64,000 nt of DNA from Pegoplata infirma (taxonomy: Eukaryota; Arthropoda; Insecta; Diptera; Anthomyiidae). Below the pieces are notes generated by a model. That model made no database searches, was not told the DNA's origin, and saw nothing but the letters and a program-made list of their open reading frames with translations. Shown in pieces: positions 46,528 through 57,072 of this stretch (its first letter is position 1; each line of letters opens with the position of its first letter). Where the stretch lies: assembly GCA_963921195.1 (NCBI GenBank), contig OY992537.1:68626040-68690039 (forward strand). Direction: 5' to 3'. Made by a program: the position numbers and the translations under genes.

Positions 46528-47049
46528 CCCTGTTCTCACTTACACTTAAAAAACATTTTTAGCAACATTTTTCGTTTTATGCTTAAAAACCATTTTTATG
46601 ACTCGTTTTACCATACATTTTTTTGTTGTAATATGTCAAAATAAAAATGTTTTTAGCTCGTTTTAAAATTAAAACGATTTAAAACGAGCGGAATTCCAGG
46701 GGTTGAATTGAGTATTTTTGAATGTTCAGCGTTTTTAAAGCATTTTATTAATATTGGCAACATTGTTTATTACTAAAATGTAAATAATACAAAAAAAAAT
46801 CGTGCTATTTTCATCTTTAAACAATTCTTGAACATTATAAATAGTTATATGTATAATTAATGAATATAATTTCAATATTTTAATATCGTTTGTTGTTAAA
46901 ATGTGTACATGTTTATCAGCTGATAATGCAAATGTCAAAATAAAAACATAAAAACCAAAATAAAACGAGTGAAATTACGTGTGAACACTTTTTTTTTAAT
47001 TAAAACAAATGTCGTTTAAAACCGTTTTTAGATGCTCGTGAGAACAGGG
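46528..47049. mobile_element. CCCTGTTCTCAC-ended MITE nested in 46284
   Basis: 522 bp. CCCTGTTCTCACTTACAC at the left and CCCTGTTCTCACGAGCATC at the right (reverse-complemented); TA on both sides (46526-46527, 47050-47051). ACATTTTTAGC/ACGTTTTAAA-like words are repeated inside. The minus frame 46735-46938 is not recognisable as a protein. Confidence 0.88.
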
Positions 47050-47063
47050 TATTAGGCAAAATT

Positions 47064-47492
47064 GCAGTTTATGGGGCACACTGAAATCGAAAAAACTAAA
47101 AACGCCATCCGCTTTAGAATTAAAAAAAAACAAAATTATTGATTAGTGGCGCCGGGAACTTTTTTTGGGGTCCTCTTTAATAGGGACATCCAGGGAAGGG
47201 ACATCTTAAAAAAAAAAATTTTTTTGTTTTAAAATTTTTTTCTGCGTAGCCGGCCTTCGGCCGGGCTTAGGGATTACAAAATCCATGCATTAAACCCACC
47301 CTCTCCGCAAAGTAAAGTTTTCTAGGGTATCAGGCCGGTTAAAATCAGTGCTAAATTCGCAACTTTATGCGGGGCTTAGAGGTGCTTCCCGAGTCCGGCG
47401 CCACTAATCATTAATTTCGGTTTTTTTCTTTTTTAATTCTTGGTCGGGTGGCGTTTTTAGTTTTTTTAATTTCCGTGTGCCCCATAAACTGC
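47064..47492. mobile_element. Long-TIR foldback element with G+C hairpin
   Basis: 429 bp. Inverted arms of about 100 bp begin GCAGTTTATGGGGCACAC on both sides and run through AAAAACGCCA and GATTAGTGGCGCCGG. AATT lies at both borders (47060-47063, 47493-47496) but, being palindromic, could be target duplication or part of the TIR. The middle contains the perfect hairpin CCGGCCTTCGGCCGG at about 47250 and is far richer in G+C than its surroundings. Confidence 0.85.
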
Positions 47493-49190
47493 AATTCAGC
47501 CGTCACTTATACAGAATGACCTACATATTACAAACTTGACACCTTTTATATAAAAACACCTCTTTCTTTCGCGAGGAAGTGTCTTAAACTCCGGATACAT
47601 CACCCTTAAACTCCGGATTCATACCCGTTTCGGTTCAATACACCACTTTTTTCGGGACTTTTCTAAATTTTTTCCTAAAAGCATTTTTAATAAATTTTTT
47701 ATTCCAAAACGCAAAGAAAACTGCAAACAAATTTTTTCCGGGACTTAGAAAATTGTTCAAAGTTTGTTCAACATTTTTTTATCCTAATAAATGAGTCAAT
47801 AAATTATCCTAATTTAATAAATTTCTTTGTTCAAATAAACAACAAAAAAGTAGTGTCTTATGGACTTATGTATACAATTTAGATACGTCCCATTTTTTTG
47901 TTCTAAAAGTGCTATAATAGTACCATATTTTTTGTTTTTAAAGCGCTTTCCAAGCGCTTTAAAATAGCAACGGCATACCGTTTACCGTGGTTATCATTTT
48001 GGACGCTGGGAGAGTACTAAACTGTGATGCTTTCCCAGCACACAAGCGACCATAAAAGGTACTTTGCCAGCGCTCTCCCGTTCGTATTTTTCTGCCTGGG
48101 TATATATACCAGTATTTCAAAATTTATTTTTGTGTGTCAACATATATGGTTATACAAAACTTTTTATTGTATCATATAAGATTACATATGATTTTTGGGA
48201 ACCCGAGTTCGATTCCCGGCCCAGTCGAGAAAAAAAAGTTTTTTTTTATTTTTTTTTAAATAGAAAACACTTTTTTATTGCGTTTAATTTTTTTAGAACT
48301 AAAAAATTTTCATTTTTGGAATTTTTGCAATCATTTTTAAAAAATTATTTTTCTTTTATACAGTTATATATATGTAACTATATTTGATTTATTATAAAAT
48401 TATCTATAATTTTTGGGAACCCGAGTTCGATTCCAGAAAAAAAATATATTTTTTTTATTTTTTTTTAAATAGAAAACACTTTTTTATTGCATTTATTTTT
48501 TTAGAACTAAAAATTTTTCTTTTTTTGAATTTTTGCAATCATTTTTAAAAAATCATATTGCTGTTATATAGTTATATATAACTATATTTAATTTATTATA
48601 AAATTATCTATCATTTTTGGGAACCCGAGTTCGATTCCAGAAAAAAATATATTTTTTTATTTTTTTTTATATAGAAAACACTTTTTTATTGCATTTGTTT
48701 TTTTTAGAATTTAAAAAATTTTACTTTTTGAATTTTTGCAATCATTTTTAAAAATTTATATTGCATTTATATAGTTAATAATAGCTATATTTGGTTTAAA
48801 TTATCAAATTATCAATGATTTTTGGAACCCGATCTCAAATCTTATTCTGATTTCCTGATTCCATGAAAAATTTCAAACTTATAAGCCAAAGTCTTGGAAA
48901 TATGACTTGGAAATAAGGCATATGACTTGGAAATAAGGCATACCGCTACATTAAAATTATTGTTTAAGCTTACCATGGAAGCCCCTAATAGCGCTGTACG
49001 TCATTCCAATTTTTTTTTTTTTTGCAAATTTTATCAAAAATTTTCTAAGTCTTTTTGAAAATTGTGTACAAGTGAATAACATATTTAATTGGATGTAATC
49101 ATATATTACTATATGTTAGATCAATTTGATATAATTAGATACGATCAATTTATTTAAAACTAAGTCATTTAAAGTTGTTATTTGCTAACA

Positions 49191-49266
49191 ACGGCCGCTG
49201 GTCTAGAGGGTAGAGATTGCGATTACAAAACGGAAGTCTTGTGGTTCTAATCCCCGTCCGTTCGAA
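49191..49266 (+). pseudogene. tRNA-like segment in element copy 2
   Basis: Same as 44601-44676 with the A box TGGTCTAGAGG and B box GGTTCTAATCC unchanged; the flanking stem base differs (ACGGCCGC here, ACGTCCGC there). Conservation of both boxes in two copies is consistent with either recent duplication or retained polymerase III promoter function. Confidence 0.6.
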
Positions 49267-49766
49267 GTTTTTTTTTTTTATTTATTTTCAGTTTGACATT
49301 ATTATTTCTAAAAATAAATCTAAAAACAGAAACATTTTTTGGATAAAAATGTATCCAATAATTTTTTTATAAAATCAAGATATCAGATATTATAAGATAA
49401 CTATGGCGCGGCCAAATTTCGGATGAAATTACATTATATAATATCCAATTTAATATAAAATCATGATATTGGATATTTTAAGATAACTTTGGCGCGGCCA
49501 ATTTCCGGATGAAATTACATCATATTATACCATATTTAATACAAAATCATGATAATAGATAATTTGGGATAACTTTGGCGCGGCCAATTTCCGGATGAAA
49601 TCACATACAATCAAATATTAAACTGTAACTTAATATATTATATGATGTTATGAGATAACTTTGGCGCGGCCAATTTTCGGATGAAATTTAGCAAAATCAG
49701 ATCCAATAAATTATATATAATTTTATAAGATAATATGTTTTACCATACAATTTTTTTTTACTCGGG

Positions 49767-49888
49767 TACATAAAAAATTTATCAAAATATATGAAACATT
49801 GATCAAATTTTATATAGTTTTATCGACTCATTTTTCGCATCAAATTCTATATAATTCTATTTAATCATATATGATGTTTATAAAATTA
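49767..49888. other. Host DNA between two element insertions
   Basis: Short A+T-rich stretch between the copy-2 element and the gene-bearing element; together with 52119-52152 it is probably the remainder of an older CCCGAG-type element whose right terminus (TTTTTTACTCGGG) is at 52140-52152. Confidence 0.5.
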
Positions 49889-52118
49889 CCCAGTCAGAAA
49901 AATGCAATCAGAACAACGTCGGTACGGTGTTGGAGCCGATGTTACAATGTACCAGAGACATCCGATATACTAATTTTATGGTGTTGGTAGGATACATAAA
50001 TGATAACGTCAGAAGATTGTTCTCCGACTTTAAATTTTAACATTGTCAGAATGTTATAATACCAAAAATTTGGTATTAATATAATACCCCGAATATAAAA
50101 TTATGACGTTAAAATTATGTTGGTTAACGAATTTTATGACGTTAAAACGGAGTTGGTCATACCAAAAATATGGTGCTACTAGAATACATTACAAATAAAA
50201 AATGAATTAAAGAAATTAAAATATATTTTTTATATATTTCATATTAATTTTATTTTAAAAATTTTTGTTTTGTTTAAAATCAATTAATTACACCATTAAT
50301 TTTTTTACGTCCCAAGTGTCGTTCCTTTGCGTTTGCAAACCAGCGGCTGGTCTTTGAAAGTATTTCGCCTTCAGTTTGAGCTGGAAAATTATTGAGAAGT
50401 TGTTCTGAAACCAAAAAAAAATATAAGTCAATAAATATTTTATTATAACAATATTAATTTATTTCAAATAGAACTTACCTTTAAACATAGTGTAAATTTT
50501 GGTTGCACTGAAATTTTCTTTAGCTAAACCATTATGTAATCTCCCACATCCACTAAACAATACTTGGAGTTGTGGTTCCAACAGCATTGTGAGAAAGTTG
50601 TTAATTCCCTCGCTTAAAGATTTTCCTCGTGCTTTAGTTTTTAGAATTTCTTGCTGATTAAAGGAAAAATAATAGAAATATGTAGATAAACGTACAACTT
50701 TAAAAAACATTCACTAAAATAATACCAAAGCAGCCATGTGAGCATTGTCTGTATTTATTTTATTTTCCAAATCTTGAAAAGCCGCCATATCATTTAAAGG
50801 CTCGTCCAAGTTCAAAGACTTTTTATATTCAGACAATGATTTGGATTTGTTATTCGCAGCAAAGTGGAGGGATAGGTTGTCATTTAACTTCTTAAATTCG
50901 TACATAAAATTTCTACGAAGAGCTACCATGTCTTTATTTATTTGTGACACCATTCCTCTTATCTCGTTTTTAAATTCTACAAATTCTAAAAAGAAATACG
51001 TTTTTAATTAAATTTTTTTTAAAAGGATTCACGTAGAAACTTAAAAAAAATAGCTGCTACATACCATTTACTTCTACTGAAATCTGTTCTCTTCCAGCAG
51101 TTGCATTTGAAGTCAGTGGCTCAGCTGGAGAATGAGGACAAGTATCGGTTGGAATTGTTAGGTCATCAATTGCATCTTTGAAGGAAAAAAATAATAGTAG
51201 TAATAGAAATAAATAAATTATATATAACACATAAAAATATACTTACTTCTTCGGATCATACTTCTTTTTTGGATTTTCTCCGCTTGGGAAGACGTACTAG
51301 CACAGTCCATATTTAAAACCGAATCAAGCAAATTTTGAACATCTAAAGAAAATAAATTAATATTGTTTCAAAATTATTTAAATTTTATAAAAAAAAACAC
51401 TTACTTGTATTGTCATTTGTTTTTTCAACTGCTTGGCCAATAGCTTTACGTTTCGGCATTTTTATTTTCACTTTATAAATTTTGGACGCTTTTTAATTTA
51501 CAGTTATTTTTGTGTTGAATACAATAGCATTTCCAAAAAAAACAGTGTTGCCTTAAACTTTTTTAAGTTTGTATGAGATGGGGTTGCCAGTTATCTGAAT
51601 TATGCGTAATCACAATCAGGGCTTAACTACAACTTTAATTTATTTTTAACATACATACTAAAAACATAATGGGAATTCAGAAAATAATATTAAATTAGTG
51701 CAATTAAACCATATCCTTTTGGAAATATTAAAGAATTTTTGATATTTAATTAAAACAAAATAGAAAATAATGATTTACTATTAAAGTTTTTTTTGTGAAA
51801 GCTAAAAATACGGTAGCCAAATTTACGATAACTATTTGCCATAAAAATCTAAAATTTTAGTTACAAAATTGTTTTCTTTAATATTGTATTATCTTTAATT
51901 CAGCTAAAAAGTTGTGGGTAGTTATTTTAAACGAAGTTCTTGCGTCGTATTTTTTGATATCCAATGTTATTGTGGTGCTAAATTCATACGTTAATATAAG
52001 GCCACATTTTTAGATCTCCGATGTTATGGCAGCGTTAAATTTTTAGAGAGTCGTATTTTTGGATTTCCTGTGTTATGGGGGTGTTATATTTTTGGAAGAG
52101 TTGGAATTTCTGACTGGG
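49889..52118. mobile_element. CCCAGTCAGAAA-ended element carrying a spliced gene
   Basis: 2230 bp. Ends CCCAGTCAGAAAAATGC and, reverse-complemented, CCCAGTCAGAAATTCCAAC, one base different from the 46284 element over the first 12. TA flanks both sides (49887-49888, 52119-52120). Both subterminal regions contain repeated ATAACRTYRG/ATGTTAY-like words next to ATTTTTGG or CCAAAAAT, possible binding sites for a mobilising protein. The only gene inside is the six-exon minus-strand gene at 50280-51459. No DDE-type transposase is visible, so it is either non-autonomous with a passenger gene or the gene product is part of an unrecognised mobilisation system. Confidence 0.9.
50280..51459 (-). CDS. Six-exon gene, DUF4806-like protein, 273 aa
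   Basis: Exons on the minus strand: 51459-51405, 51342-51247, 51175-51065, 50985-50726, 50653-50479 and 50404-50280; 822 nt including TGA. All five introns are 61-78 nt, begin GT, end AG after a pyrimidine tract, and keep the frame. The start is ATG at 51459 (aaaataaaaATGCCG). The N-terminus MPKRKAIGQAVEK is basic and could be a nuclear signal. Residues about 95-130 (FVEFKNEIRGMVSQINKDM onwards) look like a helix or coiled coil. Residues about 142-235 (PLNDMAAFQDLENKI; FLTMLLEPQLQVLFSGCGR) and the ending RWFANAKERHLGRKK resemble DUF4806 proteins, a family of unknown biochemical function common in insects. AATAAA lies about 35 bp past the stop. DUF4806 is assigned by eye; the exon structure is much surer. 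Confidence 0.82.
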
Positions 52119-53529
52119 TATATACAACTATATAGGAACTTTTTTACTCGGGCAGTTAAAATAACTGAAATATCGTTTGTTTTTACGGAATGTCTAGTCA
52201 GTTATTAACGTTTAAAAATAACTGAAAAATTATGTTGTTTTAAATGAAATATAAGTAGTCCGTTTTTTAAAAGGAAAACGATTGTTTTAAACTTTTTTCA
52301 GTTGAATTTACTTACAAAATATTTTGAGTGTATATTACTTCATTTCTCGTAACCTATAAAATATCATATATTTTACACTTAACTCGTATTCTTCGTTATA
52401 AATTTATGACTTATTTTATACCTTACTGGTACTTTGAGTCTCATCGCCTGTTAAAATCATCAATGCTGCAATGTATAAAATAAGAGATCCTATACCTTAT
52501 TTTATACCTTATTTGGTAATCTAAGTTTTGCTGCAACAAATAGACAAAAATCTGAAAAAAAAATCTCAAAAATCTTTTTGGCCATAAAATTTCATATTCC
52601 ACTGTAAGATTTGCAAAAAAACGTTCTTGGTGAAACGCCCTAAAGTTTTAGCTTAATCGAATTTAAATTCAGCAAGCAATTTCAACCAGGTTTTTACACT
52701 GTCACACCATACGAATAATTGATATTCAAATTTATCATACGCCACAGTATGAAAGTTATTATTGACAAAGCACAATTATCGCATGCGTATGAGCAACATT
52801 ATTTCACAAAACAGCATAAATAAATCATAGGTTTTATTAGAAAATTTATTAATATTCAACATAGACTACAAAACAAGTAAAAATTAACGCGAACCAAAAA
52901 ATCTTTAACAATTCTTTTCTAAAAATAAAATTATAAAATTAGGGTCATGATACTTTAAAATTTAATTTATTTTATAAAAAAAAATTTCAGCACCAACAAA
53001 ATACCTTTCTAAATGTTTTAGTTTAAAATCGCTTTATCATGTAATTACCAATTGTATTTATTCATTGGTAATTTAAGGATTTTTTCTTTACATTTTTTTT
53101 TTTCTTTTTTGTGTTTAAATTTGTTAATGATCTCTAATAACAACCAAACTGCCATGCAAACATGTTAAATACAAATCAAAAAAAAAAATGTTAAGTACTT
53201 GTACTTTACAATATATTTTTTTTGTTGCTTTTCATGATGAATTGCTAAAAATTCAAAAGATAATTAGTGATTTGCTAAATATTTAGCAATGCGAAGTTAG
53301 TGGTTGAAATCTGAGGTCATTAAATAAATGATTTGCACAATAAGAACTTTGATTTTTTTTTTGGATTCCAAGATTTTTTTTCGTTTTGTTGTTTAAAATA
53401 AATCATGTTTTTAAAATGAAAATTTAAAAGAAAGATATTTATCATATTCTTAGCACTTGTAAAAAAGAAAAAAAAAAAATGTAACGGAAGAAAGAGGACG
53501 AAATTTAAGAACAAAAACGATAACAAACT
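52119..53529. other. Element remnants and low-copy DNA
   Basis: An orphan CCCGAGTAAAAAAG right end (52140-52152) and an orphan CACTCAAAATATTTTG right end followed by TA (52322-52339). After that no clear structure up to the minisatellite; the frame at 53320-53526 is a homopolymer-rich shadow. Confidence 0.45.
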
Positions 53530-55438
53530 TTTCTTTAGAAAATAACATATCGATGTAACGATAACAAACTTAACTATAGGAATTATGGATTAAAAACTTT
53601 TATCGATGAAAAAGTTTCTATAGAAAATTAGTTATCGGTAAGAACCTTTTCTATAGAAAATAAGTTATTAATAAAAAAATTTTCTATAGCAAACTTTTCT
53701 ATAGCAAATTAGTTATTGAGGTATCGATTGTATCAGTAACAAAATTTTCTGTAGAAAATCACTTATCGATGTATCGAAAACAAACTTTTCTATAAAAAAA
53801 TTTAGTTAAAAAATTAGTTATCGATAATAAACTTTTCTATACATAAAAAGTTATCGATGTATCGATAGCAAACTTTTCTTTAGATATCGAATATCGATAA
53901 CAAACTATTCAATAGAAAATTAGTTATTGGTAAAAAAAATTTTCTATCGAAAATTAGTTATCGATAACAAACTTTTGTATAGAAAATTAAATGTCGATGT
54001 TGCGATAACAAAATTTTTTATAGAAAATTACAAAATTTTTTTTAGAAAATTACAAAATTTTCTATAGAAATTTGTTATCGATAACAAAATTTTTAATGGA
54101 AAATTAGGTATCGATGAAACGATAACAAACTTTTTTGTAGCAAATTAGTTATCGATGTATCGATAACGAACTTTTCTATAGAAAATTAGATATCGATAAC
54201 AAACTTTTTTACAGAATATAAGTTATCGATAGCAAACTTTTGCTATAAAAATATTCACATAAAATGTTACTTATCTATTAAAAAATTGTCAATACACAAA
54301 AAGTTATAGATGTATCGATAGCAAATTTTTTTTTTTAGAAAATTAGTTACAGAAATCACATTTTTTTATAGAAAATTAGTTATCGATAGCAAACTTTTCT
54401 AAAAAAAATTAGTTATCGATAACAAACTTTTCTATAGAAAATTATTTATCGATAAAAAACAAATTTTAAATAGAAAATTAGTTATCGATATATTGATAAC
54501 AAACTTTTCTATAGAACATTAGATATCGATAACAAACTTTTCTATAAAAAAATAATTATCGATAACAATATTTTCTATAGAAAATTATTTATCGATGTCA
54601 CGATAAGTAACTTTTCTATAGGAAATCGGTTATTGAGATATAGATTGTACCAATAACAAAATTGTTTATAGAAAATTAGTTAACGATCCATCAAGAATTA
54701 GTCATCGAAAAATTTTTTATAAAAAATTAGTTTCAAAATTAGTTATCGATACTAAACTTTTCTATGCATTCAAAATTTATTGAAGTATCGACAGCAAACT
54801 TTTCTTTAGAAAATAAGTTAATAAGATATCGATAACAAACTTTTCTATAGAAAATTAGTTATCGATGTATTGATAAAAAACTTTTCTATTGAAAATTAGT
54901 TATCGGTAACAAGCTTTTGTATAGAAAATGAATTGTCGATGTATCGATAACACAATTTTCTAGGGAAAATTAGTTATCGATGTATCGAAATCAAACTTTT
55001 CTTTAGTTAATTAGTTATCGATAACAAACTTTTCTATAGAAAATTATTTATCGATAACAAGCTATTGTATAGAATATTAGTTATCGATAGCAAACTTTTC
55101 TATATAAATAGTCACCTAAAAAATTAGTTACAAAATTAATTATTAATAATAAACTTTTCGAAACATAAAAAGTTATCGATGTATCGACAACAAAATTTCT
55201 ATAGAAAATTAGTTATCGATGTATAGATATAAAACCTTTCTATGGAAAATAAGTTATCTATGAAACGATAACAAAGTTTTCTGTAGTAAATTAGTTATCG
55301 ATAAATCGATAACAAACTTTTCTATAGAAAATTCGTTATCGATAACAAACTGATAATTAGAATGTTAGTTATCGATAACAAACTGTTGTTTAGAATGTAA
55401 GTTATCGGTAGCAAACTTTTCTATAAAAATAGTCACCT
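53530..55438. repeat. ~33-bp minisatellite with ATCGAT and CTATAG dyads
   Basis: Tandem units of about 33-45 bp, consensus AACTTTTCTATAGAAAATTAG followed by TTATCGATAACA, some with an extra TGTATCG. Two palindromes alternate, TTTTCTATAGAAAA and GTTATCGATAAC. The first is identical to the core dyad of the 9398-11345 array. Non-coding. Confidence 0.92.
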
Positions 55439-55440
55439 AC

Positions 55441-55518
55441 GTGGGTGCCCCCGTAGGCTAGTTGGTAGCGAGCTAGCCTTTCAACGTGGAGGTCGTGGGT
55501 TCGATTCCCACCAGAACC
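55441..55518 (+). pseudogene. tRNA-like head of a SINE-like insertion
   Basis: GTAGGCTAGTTGGTAGCG resembles a D arm and A box; GGTTCGATTCC at 55498-55508 is a perfect B box, inside an intact T arm (GTGGG loop CCCAC). The 5' GGGT pairs with the 3' ACCC, but the rest of the acceptor stem and the anticodon stem do not pair well, so this is not a working tRNA. It interrupts the minisatellite. Confidence 0.7.
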
Positions 55519-55630
55519 CTTGGCTTTTTCGCTACAACAAGACGACGGTCATTGTTACCAGTTCTCGGTTAGGCTGAATTTATTAAAAATGAGTTGTAAA
55601 TAAATACAAAGAATAAATAAAAACAACAGA
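55519..55630 (+). mobile_element. Body and A-rich tail of the SINE-like insertion
   Basis: A tRNA-unrelated body (gacgacggtcattgttacc and so on) follows the head, and the segment ends in AAATAAATACAAAGAATAAATAAAAAC. Head, body and A-rich tail are the SINE layout. Target-site repeats were not identified with confidence. Confidence 0.55.
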
Positions 55631-56277
55631 GGGCAACATTTTTTTTTTTTAACTTAAATATAGTTAAAAAAATAGTTAAGCCAAAAAATTAACAAACTTT
55701 TCTTTGAAAAATTAGCCATCAATTACAAATTTTTCTTAAGAAAATTAGATATCGTTAACAACATTTTCTATAGAAAATTAGAAATTGATATTAATCATTT
55801 CTATAGAAAATTAGTAATGGAATGTATGTTTATTGTTTTTTTTTTTTGTAAATACGAAGCTTTCCTTAACTTCCTCTTTAAAAAAAAAATCATATATTTG
55901 TTTATTTGTACAAATATTAAAATTGATTTGTGTTAATTCCCCATTGTGATTTTCTTATTCAACATCAAAAAACGTTTAACATAAATTATCGCTTAATAAC
56001 GGTATGTTATAAATCTTAACTTTGGCAATTTGGCAAAAACTGTGCATTGAATACCAACACATGTACTAACTCACGTACATTTAAGCAAACGGAAAGATTC
56101 CCGAAATACACACTTAACTTAAGTTTGTACCTGTCTATAACCAATTTTCATAATATTTTCCCATTTTAAACGTATTTGAAAACGGAAAATGTTGTCAGCA
56201 TATGTTACCTTATAGATAAGCTATTATCATATTTTAAGTTGAAATCTTTTGCTGAAATTGTAATCCACCATGCCATG
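55631..56277. other. End of the minisatellite and unique DNA
   Basis: A few decayed minisatellite units at 55680-55815 show that the array once continued past the SINE-like insertion. 55816-56277 is A+T-rich unique sequence with no frame of interest. Confidence 0.5.
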
Positions 56278-56478
56278 TAGGGTTGCCAGACGGCCTGGAA
56301 TGGCCTGGATTTTCCAGTTATTTTGGGTCTGGTCCAGTTTCCAGTTAAGTGTATAATTTTTCCAGTTAATAAATAATTTCTTAAATTTTAAAAATATTTT
56401 TTTTATTAAATAAATTTTACAATTTTTTTTAATAAAACATTAATCAAAAAGCTGCCACTTTTTGCTGCATTTTCATTA

Positions 56479-56876
56479 CACTAAAAAAAACCTGGTCAAA
56501 TTACTAGAAAAAGTCTCGAAATCCAATTTTATTAATATTTGACAGTTTTCCTTGTTTTTTAACAGACAATTTTACAAAAAAAAATCCGGTAAATTCACGA
56601 GAATTCCATGTAAGTTTTATTTTACCAAAACAGTTGTAAACTTGCAATTATATTGGCAAACAGCTAATCATTTTTATTAGGAATTCTCGTAAAATATAAG
56701 GATGCCAAAAATATAGAAAATTCAAAAGAATTCCTTGTAAGTTTTATTGCGTCAAAAAATTTGTAAATTTACAAAATTAATAGTAAAAATCTTGTTAAAT
56801 TACAAAATTATTGGTGAAAATTACTAGGAATTCTCGCCAAATAGAGGGTAGCAAAAAATAAGCTTTTTTTTTAGTG
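56479..56876. mobile_element. CACTAAAA-ended MITE in the hAT-like element
   Basis: 398 bp, ends CACTAAAAAAAACCTGG and, reverse-complemented, CACTAAAAAAAAAGC. TA on both sides (56477-56478, 56877-56878). The interior has the GGAATTCTCGTAAAATA words found at 17440-18040 and 60288. Confidence 0.88.
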
Positions 56877-56892
56877 TACTTTTGTTTATTAC

Positions 56893-57020
56893 TTACGAGC
56901 ATATCGGCAGTCTAGTTCTTGACGAATGGTTTCCTTCACCTCGTAGATGATCAAAGGATTGTTGGCGTACATTTTGCTTTACAAATAACCCCACAAAAAT
57001 AAGTCCGGAGAGGTAAAATC
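56893..57020 (-). pseudogene. Mariner-like transposase C-terminal fragment (minus)
   Basis: Conceptual reading DFTSPDLFLWGYL, stop, SKMYANNPLIIYEVKETIRQ, then ELDCRYARK and TAA. The PDLFLWGYL...K.YANNP...I.E.K..I pattern is the C-terminal catalytic region seen in insect mariner-like DDE transposases. One in-frame stop; the N-terminal domains are absent. It faces the plus-strand fragment at 57412. Confidence 0.7.
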
Positions 57021-57072
57021 TGTAGATAAGGGCCAGTTATTGTCGCTTTTTGACATCGCACGTCCAGGGAAC

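Larger units (their letters stand above)
46284..48100. mobile_element. CCCAGGCAGAAA-ended element, empty site known
   Basis: 1817 bp. Ends CCCAGGCAGAAACTGCC and, reverse-complemented, CCCAGGCAGAAAAATACG. TA on both sides (46282-46283, 48101-48102). The same place in copy 1 of the host element (about 43517-43522, atataattatatatgcc) has one TA and no insertion, which proves the borders. Subterminal words AAAGCGCTTTCCAAGCGC / GCGCTTTGCC are repeated at both ends. It carries two more elements (46528 and 47064). No transposase frame. Confidence 0.93.
45722..49766. mobile_element. CCCGAGTAAAAA-ended element, copy 2, split by another element
   Basis: 4045 bp, or about 2226 bp without the nested insertion, matching copy 1 throughout with few differences. 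Flanked by TA on both sides (45720-45721, 49767-49768). Its tRNA-like segment is at 49191-49266 and its GGCGCGGCC repeats at 49395-49680. The high similarity of the two copies implies recent transposition or a local duplication; the different flanking dinucleotides (GA and TA) favour two insertions. Confidence 0.88.

Noticed and set aside
50714..50953. Single-exon protein starting at MVSQINKDM
   Set aside because: This is an internal part of exon 4; the reading extends upstream through good splice sites to ATG at 51459, and the VLF ending is intron sequence.
55441..55518. Functional tRNA gene
   Set aside because: The T arm and B box are good, but the acceptor and anticodon stems do not pair, and a SINE-like body and A-rich tail follow.
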